Assembly: GCA_029204045.2 (NCBI GenBank)
Contig: CM055067.1
Coordinates: 28,222,838 to 28,286,837 of the forward strand
Length of the DNA stretch: 64,000 nucleotides
From: Tillandsia leiboldiana
Lineage: Eukaryota; Streptophyta; Magnoliopsida; Poales; Bromeliaceae
Reading direction: 5' to 3'
A program made the position numbers and the translations under genes. The first letter of the stretch is position 1, and each line of letters begins with the position of its first letter. The notes beneath the pieces are model-generated. The model worked only from the letters and a program-made list of their open reading frames with translations, ran no database searches and was not told where the DNA came from. This document shows positions 43,382-53,604 of the stretch, piece by piece.

Positions 43382-45646
43382 TCATGCCGCGCCACCAAAC
43401 TGTGCCCTCAAGTCCCTATACATCTTAGTTCCCCCAGGATGGAGGGTGTAAGGTGTATAGTGAGCTTCCCTCAAAATCAGCTCTCGAACCTCGGAGTCCA
43501 CGGGCACACAAAAGCGGTCCCTGTACCTGAGTACTCCCGCTGTATCCACAGAAAAGTCCCCACCCTGATCCTGCTGAAGCTGATCTCTAATCCTCACAAG
43601 CTCGGGGTCCTCACTCTGTTTCTCTCTAATCCTGTCCAACAGAGCGGGCTGCAAGACCATGGACATAAGTCTTGCAGAGACCCCAGGGGACACCACCTCT
43701 ATATCCAAGCGCCTCAACTGCTCTCTCAAGGGCATCTGCTGGGTAATCAACAAACTCAAGGACTGCCCTGATCGCCTGCTCAAGGCGTCTGCGACCACAT
43801 TGGCTTTGCCGGGATGATACTGAATATTCAGATCATAATCCTTTAGCAGCTCTAGCCACCGGTGTTGCCTCAAGTTGAGTTCCTTCTGGGTGAACAAATA
43901 CTTCAAACTCTGGTGGTCGGTGAAGATCTCACAATGCTCGCCATAAAGATAGTGCCGCCAAAGCTTCAAAGCAAAGACAACAGCGGCTAGCTCCAAGTCA
44001 TGCGTAGGGTAATTCTTCTCATAGTCCTTTAGCTGGCGCGAAGCATAAGCGATTACCCTACCATGCTGCATCAACACACATCCTAGGCCGCTGTGGGAGG
44101 CATCACTGTAAATCACGAATCCCTCTCCCATAACTGGTAGTGAAAGGACTGGCGCTGTAATCAACCTCTGCTTCAACTCCTCGAAGCTCTGCTGACACTG
44201 CTCTGTCCACACAAACTTGATCCCCTTCCTAGTCAACCGAGTGAGGGGAGTAGAAAGCTTCGCAAAGCCTTCCACAAAACGACGGTAGTACCCTGCAAGG
44301 CCCAAGAAGCTGCGCACCTCTGTCACCGTCGTGGGTCTAGGCCAATCCCGAACTGAATCAATCTTCGCCGGGTCCACTGCCACTCCTGCGGCTGAAACTA
44401 CGTGGCCTAGAAAAGAAACCTCCCGAAGCCAAAAAGCGCACTTCTTTAACTTGGCATACAACTTCTTCTCTCTCAGAAGCTGCAGCACTATCCTCAAGTG
44501 CTCCTCGTGCTCCGTGTCACTTCGGGAGTAAACCAGAATGTCATCAATAAACACAACTACAAAACGATCCAAGTAGGGCTGAAACACTCGGTTCATTAGA
44601 TCCATAAATGCGGCTGGGGCATTAGTCAATCCAAAAGGTAGCACTGTGAACTCATAATGCCCATACCGAGTCCTGAAAGCTGTCTTGGACACATCCTCGG
44701 CCCTCACCTTAAGCTGGTGGTAACCGGACTGAAGGTCGATCTTGGAGAAGACCGTAGCTCCCTGAAGCTGATCAAACAAATCATCAATCCTGGGGAGAGG
44801 ATACTTGTTCCGAACGGTCACTTTATTCAACTCTCGATAATCCACACACAATCTAAGTGATCCGTCCTTCTTTTTCACAAAAAGAATCGGCGCTCCCCAC
44901 GGAGAGACGCTAGGTCTGATGAACCCTCGATCCAAAAGATCCTGCAATTGAGCCTTTAGCTCTCTCAACTCTGCTGGGGCCATCCTGTAGGGCGCTTTAG
45001 AGACTGATGTAGTTCCAGGGACTACATCAATCACAAACTCTATCTCTCGATCCGGCGGCATGGATGATAACTCCGAGGGAAAAACATCCGGGTACTCGCA
45101 GACAACAGGGATGTCCTCGAGTCCGGGCATCGCCGTAGGCGCCTCTACAACAGTCGCAAGAAAAGCGACACAGCCTCTACTCAACATCTGTCGGGCTCTG
45201 GCGGAAGACACTGTCACTGCAAACAATGCACTCTGACATCCCCTATACACATACTCCTCCTGACCCGGCTCCCGAAGGGTCACAGTCCTCAATCTACAAT
45301 CAATAGTAGCATAGAACCGGGATAACCAATCCATACCCAAAACCACATCAAAATCCTGAAGTCGGCGCAAGACCAACAGGTCAATGGGTAAAATCCACGG
45401 TCCTAACTGCACTGGGCAGGACCAACAGCACTCATCTACATGCAATACACAACCCGGAACCTGGACCTCTAATGCATGAGTCAATGGCCCAATCTCAAAC
45501 CCATGCGAAGATGCAAATGTACTACTGATGAAAGAATGTGATGCTCCAGTATCAAAAAGTGCTCGAGCACGGGTAGAGGAGATAAGAACAATACCTGCTA
45601 CTACCTGATCCGCTGCTGTGGAATCCTCGACCTGAGCGGCGTACAC
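43382..45646 (-). CDS. pol: Protease, reverse transcriptase and RNase H, element F
   Basis: 754-codon frame. Near the N-terminus is the aspartic protease active site FDTGASHSFIS (Asp codon at 45553-45551), then GMDWLSRFYATIDC. RT follows with RLCVDYRELNKVT, LPRIDDLFDQLQG, KIDLQSGYHQLK and the catalytic FIDD at 44551-44540. RNase H has VIYSDASHSGLG, KNYPTHDLELAAVVFAL, IFTDHQSLKYLF and KANVVADALSRRS. The last ~40 residues begin the integrase zinc domain (HYTPYTLHPGGTKMY) and stop because of a one-base loss in a T run. The true product is a Gag-Pol polyprotein: the Met start here is only where the frame reopens after a slip in a G7 run near 45700. All catalytic residues I can check are present. 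Confidence 0.93.
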   Translation of the reverse strand: MYAAQVEDSTAADQVVAGIVLISSTRARALFDTGASHSFISSTFASSHGFEIGPLTHALEVQVPGCVLHVDECCWSCPVQLGPWILPIDLLVLRRLQDFDVVLGMDWLSRFYATIDCRLRTVTLREPGQEEYVYRGCQSALFAVTVSSARARQMLSRGCVAFLATVVEAPTAMPGLEDIPVVCEYPDVFPSELSSMPPDREIEFVIDVVPGTTSVSKAPYRMAPAELRELKAQLQDLLDRGFIRPSVSPWGAPILFVKKKDGSLRLCVDYRELNKVTVRNKYPLPRIDDLFDQLQGATVFSKIDLQSGYHQLKVRAEDVSKTAFRTRYGHYEFTVLPFGLTNAPAAFMDLMNRVFQPYLDRFVVVFIDDILVYSRSDTEHEEHLRIVLQLLREKKLYAKLKKCAFWLREVSFLGHVVSAAGVAVDPAKIDSVRDWPRPTTVTEVRSFLGLAGYYRRFVEGFAKLSTPLTRLTRKGIKFVWTEQCQQSFEELKQRLITAPVLSLPVMGEGFVIYSDASHSGLGCVLMQHGRVIAYASRQLKDYEKNYPTHDLELAAVVFALKLWRHYLYGEHCEIFTDHQSLKYLFTQKELNLRQHRWLELLKDYDLNIQYHPGKANVVADALSRRSGQSLSLLITQQMPLREQLRRLDIEVVSPGVSARLMSMVLQPALLDRIREKQSEDPELVRIRDQLQQDQGGDFSVDTAGVLRYRDRFCVPVDSEVRELILREAHYTPYTLHPGGTKMYRDLRAQFGGAA

Positions 45647-45671
45647 TCGCCCGCTCGCTGGAGGTCGTCTC

Positions 45672-46979
45672 TCAGACTGTCGTGAGGAGGTGGCACGATC
45701 CCCCCCGGGTGAAGCTCGGCGAAGCTCCCACTGCCTGTAGGGGCAAGGGAGAAGTCGATGTAGTCGACGGTGCTGAAGACCCTGCCCTCGGGCAAGTCCA
45801 AGCTATATGTCCCGGCTGTCCACATCGATAGCATCTGCCCTGTCGCTGCTCGCACTGCTGAGGTGCGTGAGGCCCGCCACAAATCACACACTGATCGGAG
45901 CGCCTCTGCTGCTGCTGCTGTCTAGGCGGCCGATGACCCCCTGGCCTCTGCCTCCTCTGTGACCCGCGGCCTCGAGGCTGAATCTGTGGCTGCGGTGGTC
46001 TCGGGGGCCTCGGTCTGCTTGACTGCCCAAAATCCTGAGGTGTGGGGCGCTGCTCCCCGGAGCTGGTCCCTGGCGCCTCGCCCCTCTCTGTCATAATAAC
46101 GGTCCCTCGGGAGACCCATCGAGCTCGCTCAATAGCTGCGTCCAAGGTAGGTGACCGATGGGAGTGGACGTGATGGTAGATATCCTGGTGCAATCCTCTC
46201 TCAAATAGATCAACCCTCTGCGGCTCATCTGGGGCGACGTATGGAACACTGTTCAGTAAGCGCTGAAACTCTCGTATATACTCCTGTAGGGGTCGGCTAC
46301 CCTGCTGTAGCCGTCGAAGATCTCCTTCGAGTTTCTGCTTTGCGCTGTCGGGGAAGTAAGCCCCACGCAGTAAAGCTCGAAACTCGTGCCAAGTCAGCAA
46401 CTGTACGCCCGGCGGTCCAACAGGGCGAACCCGACGCCACCAAGTCTCGGCGTCTTTCTCCAAAAAGTGAGTTCCCAGGTGCACTTGATACTCCTCCTTG
46501 ATGAAAAGATTCTCGAATAATTTCTCCATAGCTGCTATCCAGTTCTCGACCTCCCACGGCTCCGAGCTCAGACCAGCGAACCGCGGGGGATGGAACTGGC
46601 TAATATATGACAGTCGATCCGTGAGCTCTCTCTGCTCTGCCTCCGTCAAAGGAGCAATCTGTGACGAGGTCGCCGAGGTAGCTACTGGGGGCGTCGCTGG
46701 AGGTGCCCTCTGCTCGAGTAACCTTACCAACCGTTCCACATTCTCTTGCTGGGCCTTGGCTGCCTCCTCCTGGCGCCTAACTGTCTCCTCCTGGCGTCTG
46801 GCTGTCTCCTCCTGGCGTTTGGACGCCTCATCTTGGCGTTGCAACGCCTCCGACAAATGGGCCACTTGGGCCCGCAGCGCCTGAACCTCTCCCTGATCAA
46901 CAGGTGGAGCCTCCTGCCGCTCAGGCTCCTCGTCTGCGGCTGGGTGAGCCCTCGTCGTAGCTCGACGTCTGGGAGGCAT
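45672..46979 (-). CDS. gag: Gag polyprotein, element F
   Basis: About 435 codons from the ATG at 46979, which starts Met-Pro-Pro-Arg-Arg-Arg. I prefer this start over the upstream in-frame ATG at 47015 because it follows a TTGCAG acceptor-like site and matches Z. Residues about 25-85 are a coiled coil of repeated RRQEE units. About 115-260 is the Retrotrans_gag capsid region (SEPWEVENWIAAMEKLF, AETWWRRVRPVGPPG, LHQDIYHHVHSHRSPTLDAA). A Gln/Arg/Pro linker leads to two CX2CX4HX4C knuckles (CVICGGPHAPQQC and CYRCGQPGHIAWTC). The frame then slips in a G7 run (about 45700), so the final ~20 residues are not native and protease continues in the neighbouring frame. Confidence 0.93.
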   Translation of the reverse strand: MPPRRRATTRAHPAADEEPERQEAPPVDQGEVQALRAQVAHLSEALQRQDEASKRQEETARRQEETVRRQEEAAKAQQENVERLVRLLEQRAPPATPPVATSATSSQIAPLTEAEQRELTDRLSYISQFHPPRFAGLSSEPWEVENWIAAMEKLFENLFIKEEYQVHLGTHFLEKDAETWWRRVRPVGPPGVQLLTWHEFRALLRGAYFPDSAKQKLEGDLRRLQQGSRPLQEYIREFQRLLNSVPYVAPDEPQRVDLFERGLHQDIYHHVHSHRSPTLDAAIERARWVSRGTVIMTERGEAPGTSSGEQRPTPQDFGQSSRPRPPRPPQPQIQPRGRGSQRRQRPGGHRPPRQQQQQRRSDQCVICGGPHAPQQCEQRQGRCYRCGQPGHIAWTCPRAGSSAPSTTSTSPLPLQAVGASPSFTRGGSCHLLTTV

Positions 46980-47273
46980 CGCAATCCTGCAATTAAAACC
47001 AAACATCAGGACCAAGAATCACTCAACCCAATCAAACGAGAGTCTATACATGTTACCCATTCTAAAGCGTAATGTCGTCTGCAGCCGACATGTCCCCTTT
47101 AGAGAATAAACATGCAAAATTACTCACCCCAATCCCCTGGGGGAGTTACAACTCAATCATGACTCTCGCAGAAATCACGTCTCTCTCGATAGTCAACCTA
47201 CTGTCGAGCTAAAAGCCTAGGGTCTCTAAGTCCTCAATGACCTATAAACCTAGGCTCTGATACCACTCTAATC
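46980..47273 (-). promoter_or_regulatory. Element F leader: PBS, PBS-overlapping stem, kissing-loop hairpin, possible intron
   Basis: PBS TGGTATCAGAGCC is at 47265-47253 and overlaps a stem (AGCCTAGG with CCTAGGCT, 47256-47214). The hairpin at 47091-47072 has stem ATGTCG with CGACAT and loop GCTGCAGA. Relative to B, the stem pair U-A has become C-G. A GTGAGT donor (47127-47122) and a TTGCAG acceptor (AG at 46988-46987) would bound a 141-bp leader intron containing the hairpin. Confidence 0.7.
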
Positions 47274-49697
47274 TGTCACGCCCCGGGGTCGAAACTGCGA
47301 CCCGGGCTCGCTAACAGATCCGCCATCTGTACGGAAACTACCGTACAGACGAAGCGTCTACCCTGCAAATAAATCTATAGCCAACAGATATCAGAGCAAA
47401 AGTAAGTACATGCTATAGAAAGAAAACAGAACAACTGTACTAGAGTAAATAAAATCCAAGATACAAGCTGTCCTCAAGATACAAAAATAACATCTCTCAA
47501 AATCTCACTCTACAAAAGTGGAAACTCAAAAGGGTACTGCTACCTCTCCACTAAACTGACTCGGGTAAGCGACTAGTCAGCCACGCCCTTACCTCGATCT
47601 GAAGACTCCGCACGGGAAGGAGTCGGAGCAGCTGCCTCAGGAAAACCTGCACCGCAGCGGGTGTGAGAACTACTACAAAGGTAGTTCCCAGTGGGTACCG
47701 TCCTCAAAGCACACGGTATGCCCACTAAGACCACCGGAGGCACAAAAGGTAAACAAATAGATAGATAGATAGATAAAAGGGAAAGCTGGAAATCTATCTC
47801 TATATGCCTCTACATATGCTCAAAGGAAAAATACTCATCTATGAACATGCAGTGTAACTCACTCACACATCTCACCCAAATCTCAATGACTGTCCTCTTT
47901 GGACCAGTCAAGATAAAGTCAAGCCCGCGCTCATCTACTGTCGCACATCCCGGAGGAACGGACTTACGTAGGGTGTCCCTCAAGGACTCTCAGTAACTCA
48001 TCGCAGCCTCGTCAGGCTCGGTATGATCATCGCACCCGGGGTGTAGCTCGAGGGGAGCGACCCCACCGAACTCAAGTATCTCAAGTATCTCATAACTGGC
48101 AAACATGCCAGGCTCAGCAGGCTATAATCCACGATCAAATAGATCGGAACACAGTGGATACACGACACACACTCACGTCAAGGTCGGAGTAAACTCCACG
48201 ACTGAATCTGAAGTGCTCAAATAGAACCCCCAATGACACTAGTAAAACTCAAAAAGCCACAGAAAGGCTCTAATAATCAACAAATATCTCCTCGGCCCCC
48301 CGGCACGAGAGAACATGCTCCCCGAACCCATGCAGCATCACTAGAACCCTCAGACATTTTAAAACCATTTTTAAAAGTCGGTTTTCCAATAAAACAAGCC
48401 TTCAGATTTTTAAAACGGTTCGGGAGCTTAAATGAGGCCAACCGAGTACACAGTCTAGTGTCATATAATGTCAAGAGTCCACTAAAAATACTCTGGGGTT
48501 CAGATAATATTTCTATGATTTTCTAGGCAACTATCAGATCATTTAACAGCTAAAATATACAGTTTTGACATGATCAAAGTGCGTTCTGAAGCATTAGAGG
48601 GCATTCCACGATTTTTAGAAGAAAATCCAACCCACCTCAAATGCTTTTCGAAGGCCGCGCCGAAATCGGTGAAGAAACGGGCGCAATCTGACGAAAAACT
48701 GAACTGCGCCTCTCGCGCGCGCGCGCACCGTCGCGCGTCTCAGAAAAATCCACGGAGCTCCAAACAACCTCCACAGCACCCAGCTAGGCCACCATAAAAA
48801 TCTCAGCTCAATCCGATCACTCCAATCCACGAATCAAGCATGCGAAGCGTTGCGGATTTGCACAGTAACCCAACCTGCTTGCCTCCAATCCGAGAGCACA
48901 AGAGTGAAGCAAGGATGGAAATTAGCTCAAAATCCCATTCAATTCCATCAATAAAACCCAAGAGGAGAATCAAGATAACCAAATTTACAATCTCCATCAA
49001 CCAGCCTACCTCAATTTTGCTCGGTGCGCGCACGTTGACCGGGTCAACTCCCACCAAGCATGAAGCTCACAGGCACCTTCTCTTCTCCTTCTACTTCTTC
49101 CTCTTCTTTCACTTCTCAGGCAGCAAGGAAAGGTGGTGGAAGAGATAAGATGAAGGGTGGGTGAGGGAGCAGGTTAACAAGGATATAAATCGAGTTTGGG
49201 GTGGTTGGAACAGGAACAGAGGCCATACCTCTCTCACTGAACAAGTCGGGGCAAAACGGGCTCCCCCCGAGCTTGTGTACCGGTACCACCTACTTGGTAC
49301 CGGTACACACCCCCTGGTTCCGGAACCAAGGACCTGGTTCCGGAACCAGCCACCCAGACCCTCCAGTAACAGCTCCAAAAACTCCGAAATCGCCCTGACG
49401 ACTCACTTTCTCGCCTCGGGACTTCCGCATCACCCCGAAACCAACCGAACACCTCTGTAAAAACATATTACACATGTCCCAAGAGATCAACTCACATCAA
49501 AACCATCCAGGAAGCCAAAGCTCGACCCGCAAGCTCTCAAGCCGACGCCAACTCACTTTCCTTCAAAAAGACTTCCGCGTCGCTCCGGGACCACCCGAAC
49601 CTCTCTGTAAATACAAACAGAAACTGCTGAAGGTATTTCCACAATACCAGGCTGCCCCGTGGAGTCGGCACACTGCCCGAAGCTCCGGAACTCTACA
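47274..49697 (-). repeat. Element F 5' LTR (right copy)
   Basis: 2424 bp. Module at 47665-47726; ATAG microsatellite near 47757-47777; TATA-like element about 49181-49190; four phased palindromes at 49277, 49297, 49316 and 49336. It differs from the left copy by a few substitutions and about 28 net inserted bases, mostly single. Confidence 0.93.
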
Positions 49698-50019
49698 AAC
49701 TCGGCCAGGGCATCCACCTGGTAGCTCGGCCAGTGGGAAGTATCCTCCTGGTAACACGGCCAGGGCATCCACCTGGTAGCTCGGCCAGTGGGAAGTATCC
49801 TCCTGGTAACTCGGCCAGGGCATCCACCTGGTAGCTCGGCCAGTGGGAAGTATCCTCCTGGTAACTCGGCCAGGGCATCCATCTGGTAGCTCGGCCAGTG
49901 GGAAGTATCCTCCTGGTAACTCGGCCAGGGCATCCACCTGGTAGCTCGGCCAGTGGGAAGTATCCTCCTGGTAACTCGGCCAGGGCATCCACCTGGTAGC
50001 TCGGCCAGTGGGAAGTACA
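49698..50019 (-). repeat. 55-bp minisatellite in element E, right part
   Basis: About 5.9 nearly perfect 55-bp units, much more regular than the left part at 38960-39759. Its first five bases, AACTC, are the right TSD of element F, so F split one continuous array. Confidence 0.93.
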
Positions 50020-50295
50020 ATAACAACATCAGGAAACAACAACCATACGACCCAGTCCAGCGAAAGTCTAAGACATGTCATCCATTCCATAACATTATGT
50101 TGTCTGCAGCCAACATAATCGCTTAGGAGAATAAACATGCCAATCACTCATCCCGTCTCTTGGGAGAGGTAAAACTCAATCAAGACTCTCGCTATAAGTC
50201 ACGACTCTCATGTAGTCATCCTAATGTCCAACCACAAGCCTAGGGTTTCTAAGTCCACCACGACCTACAACCTAGGCTCTGATACCACTCTAATC
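50020..50295 (-). promoter_or_regulatory. Element E leader with kissing-loop hairpin and PBS
   Basis: Reverse complement of B's leader (18434-18720). PBS is at 50287-50275. The hairpin (50119-50094) has stem ATTATGTTG with CAACATAAT and loop GCTGCAGA, identical to B. The leader breaks off into the minisatellite where gag should start. Confidence 0.85.
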
Positions 50296-53200
50296 TGTCA
50301 TGCCCCGGGGTCGAAACTGCGACCCGGGCTCGCCAACAGATCCGCCATCTGTACGGAAACTGCCGTACAGACGAAGCGTCTAACCTGCAGAAAGAATCAA
50401 CTACAGTATACAGATATCAGAGCGGAAAGTAAACTACTAAAAACTGAAAATAATACAATATCCATCTCCCAAATACGATCGTAAACAAAGTCCCCAGATA
50501 CAAAACTCAAAAGGGAGGTATCTCCAATAAAATACATCGGTGTACAAGCTCTCAATACAAATATCCTCACTACATCAGACTCTCAAACTGTAAAATAAGG
50601 TACAACTCTATACCTCACAACAAAGGCCACTCAACAGAGGAAAAAGAGGTAAACTAATCTACTGAAGCTCTCCTCTGAAGGGGGGTACCGCTACACTCCA
50701 ACGACGGGTAGGGAACTAGCTCGCGACTCCCTCGCCTCGGTCAGAATGGTCAGCAACTGGAGCAACAGGAACAGGAGAAGAAGTTCCTGGGGAAAAAGAC
50801 ACCACGACGGGTGTGAGAACTACTTCCCACAGTAGTTCTCAGTGGGTGCGCTCAACAAGCCCAACGGTCTGCCCACTAAGTCTACTAGAGGTAAAAGATA
50901 ACAGTGCAATGAAATCTGAACAAGAAAAGCTGGAGCTACTCTACAGCTACCATGCCTCTAACTAGATACTCAAAAAGTGGAACAGATGAAAGTAAAAGAG
51001 ACCACTCGCACCCAAGGTGCTCAATAGACCCAATCGAACTGACTGCCTCATAGGGTCCAGTCAAGCCTGCGCCGGTCGACTAGGAACGCACCTGCCCACT
51101 ACCACACATCCACATGAGGACGGGATTTACGTGGGGCGTCCTGCCCGACGAACTCGCCCCTCGCGCAAAACTGCCTCAACAGGCCAATCATCGCATCACT
51201 GCGGCATCTCAGGGGGCGCGACCCCAACTGAGGAAAACGGCGCGACATAGAGTATCAAACATTGGCATATGCAGGCTATAGTCAAAATCCACGCTCACTC
51301 TCAGAACGGTAGGACCCAAGATCCCCAAATATCTCGCACAACAGTCGGAGCACTCTCTACGACTCAGCTGAATCAGCTCACACGGAACACGAGACACTAG
51401 CCTCTCCAACAGCTCGCAGCACGAGGCACACTGGCTGGAGGTACTCCACAGCCAGGAACGACCCACACCTCAAGCTAACAGTACTGGTCGGACAACACTC
51501 AACGACCTGGGATCACCGTTAACCCCAACGGTTCCCAACAAGACGGACCGGAAGATACTCAACGGCCCGGGATTGCCGTCTGCGCAACGGCTCCCACCAC
51601 GACGGCACAACAGGGAAACAAGACCTCCCGGGACTACCGTTTACCCAAACGGCTCCCGGCACAGATACGCAACCCAGTACAACTACCAGACTCCACTCTG
51701 CTCCCAGGCAAGAGTGTAAAAGCATCCCACACTAAAAACAAGTTCCGACCTCTCGGCCCACTACCCGGGCGAGAAAACACTATGTCCAGGGATGAAGGAA
51801 CAGTGTGGATGTCTAAGCATAAATAACCCTAGCCCAAGTGAGGGTTTTCTACTGGTCTGGTTACACATGCAACATATGACGGGGGTGCTAGGTCAAGTTC
51901 CAAGATAGCTGTATCAACAGATGATAAAAGGAATAACAATTCCTACAATCTAGCATGCTACACTAGAAGATAAACTAACATGCATAGTCCTACATCAGTA
52001 GAAATACTGTACAGTTCAGAAAACTTGGAGATAAGGCCACCCACCTCGATTTGCCACCAATTGCTCGTAGACACTTGCAATTGGCCTCCACGCGATCCGC
52101 ACGCAAAACGGGGCACGCCGTTGGAGTCCGCACGCAAAACGGAGCACGCCGCCGGAGTCCGCACGCAAAACGGAGCACGCTGCCGGAGTCCGCACCAAAA
52201 ACGGAGTCTGCATGAGAAACGGTGCACGACGCCGGAGTCCGCACGCAAAACGGAGTCCGCACGCAAAACGGTGCACGGTGCCGGAGTCCGCATGCAAAAC
52301 GGTGCACGGTGCCAGAATCCGCACGCAAAACGGAGTCCGCACGCAAAACGGAGCACGGTGCCGGAGTCCGCACGCAAAACGGTGCACGGTGCCAGAATCC
52401 GCACGCAAAACGGAGTCCGCACACAAAACGGAGCACGGTGCCGGAGTCCGCACGCAAAACGGTGCACGGTGCCGGAGTCCGCACGCAAAACGGAGTCCGC
52501 ACGCAAAACGATGCACGGCGCCGGAGTCCGCACGCAAAACGGTGCACGGTGCCGGAATTCGCACGCAAAACGAGGTCCACGACGCGCCGCCGCACCTCAC
52601 GCAATCCCCCTCCCTCACTCCCTCTCGCTCTCGGGTGCAGAAGAAAGAAAGAAATGGAGAAAATGCGGTGCGGGGAGGAAGAAGAAGAAGAAAAGGAGGG
52701 AGAGAGAAGGTGGTCCACGGGGCGGGTCCACAGGCTCGGTGCACGGCGGCCACCAATGGGAGCCCCCCAACCGGCCGGTCCACAACCGGGCGCGTGCGCC
52801 GGGTTCACGCACGCGCCCGGGCGCCACGTGGCGCGCGGCAACGCGCCCGCCAGACGGGCGCGTTGCACCGCACCACGCGCAGGCGCGGGACACGCGCCCG
52901 TTACACGGGCGCGCGTGCCCCCGCGCCCGCGCCGGCGCCAACGGGGGGCCGCCACGTGGCGGCCCCTGCGCAATCCGCGCAGGCGCGCGTTCCCAACGCG
53001 CGCCAGCTAGCGCGCACTGCGCAGCGCCGCCGCCCACCTCGGGATCCGTGCCGCGCCACGCCTCGATGAACGTGCCGTTTTGCCTCGAAAAACGCGCACT
53101 TCATCCGGGCTCCAAATCCAACAAATAAATAGTCCATTCTTAGCGATTTCGCGCGCTGAATCCAAAAACGATGTCCATTTTCCCAAATTCCCATCCGAAA

Positions 53201-53599
53201 ATTTGCCGAATGCCCACTCGATCCGATTTTCGCGCCGGGTCCATTTTTAAAGTCCGATTTACCAAATTCCAACTCTAAAAATTCCCGAAGGCGACCGGAG
53301 AGGTAAACTTTTATCCGGACTTCACCCGGAGTCTAATTTTGACATCTGAATCGCGCAAAATCACTTCTAAACACCCGACGGGTCCTCCAACTTCCCACGG
53401 GGTCTTAATTTAAGCCCGAAGTCCACCACTTGTGTCTAAATTGCGCGCAACCCACGCAGGCCTCCAGTGATGCAAGCAAATCCCAACTTGCATCACAAAT
53501 CCAATTCTGGGCCCCCAACACGCGCACCAACACCCCCAACGGCGACCGAAAGCTGCCCAACAACCAGCAACCCTACGCAGGGGATTCCGGGACCTCACA
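50296..53599 (-). repeat. Element E 5' LTR (right copy)
   Basis: 3304 bp, ending CCTCACA at 53599 before TSD TTGGG. Module at 50815-50877, minisatellite 52097-52571, CpG-rich block about 52780-53030. The inner terminus reads TGTCATGCC instead of TGTCACGCC, a single change from the left copy. Confidence 0.92.
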
Positions 53600-53604
53600 T
53601 TGGG

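Larger units (their letters stand above)
39765..49697 (-). mobile_element. Element F: nearly intact Tekay/Del-type chromovirus
   Basis: Flanked by TSD AACTC (39760-39764 and 49698-49702), inside E's minisatellite. LTRs are 39765-42160 (3' LTR, 2396 bp) and 47274-49697 (5' LTR, 2424 bp), starting TGTAGAGTTCCGG and ending GGGGCGTGACA on the minus strand. Internal order, right to left: PBS, leader with hairpin, gag (46979-45672), protease-RT-RNase H (45646-43382), integrase with chromodomain-like tail (43279-42173), PPT. The only breaks I find are one-base losses or gains in homopolymers near 45700 and at 43265-43395. It is the youngest layer of the nest and the only copy near coding competence. 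Confidence 0.93.
33179..53599 (-). mobile_element. Element E: non-autonomous relative of B inserted in D integrase
   Basis: Bounded by TSD TTGGG (33174-33178 and 53600-53604). LTRs are 33179-36468 (3' LTR, 3290 bp) and 50296-53599 (5' LTR, 3304 bp), both reading TGTGAGGTCCCGG to GGGGC(G/A)TGACA on the minus strand. From right to left the inside holds PBS and leader (50295-50020), a 55-bp minisatellite split by element F (50019-49698 and about 39759-38960), decayed gag (to about 38206), gag/protease debris around the N gap, an integrase-tail remnant near 36500-36680 and the PPT. It lacks a usable pol. Its LTRs are about 0.7 kb shorter than those of B because they lack the TGTTCTTGTTTGATTG block. 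Confidence 0.9.

Noticed and set aside
49698..50019. CRISPR-like regular array
   Set aside because: The whole 55-bp unit is conserved with no unique spacers, and it sits inside a plant retrotransposon.
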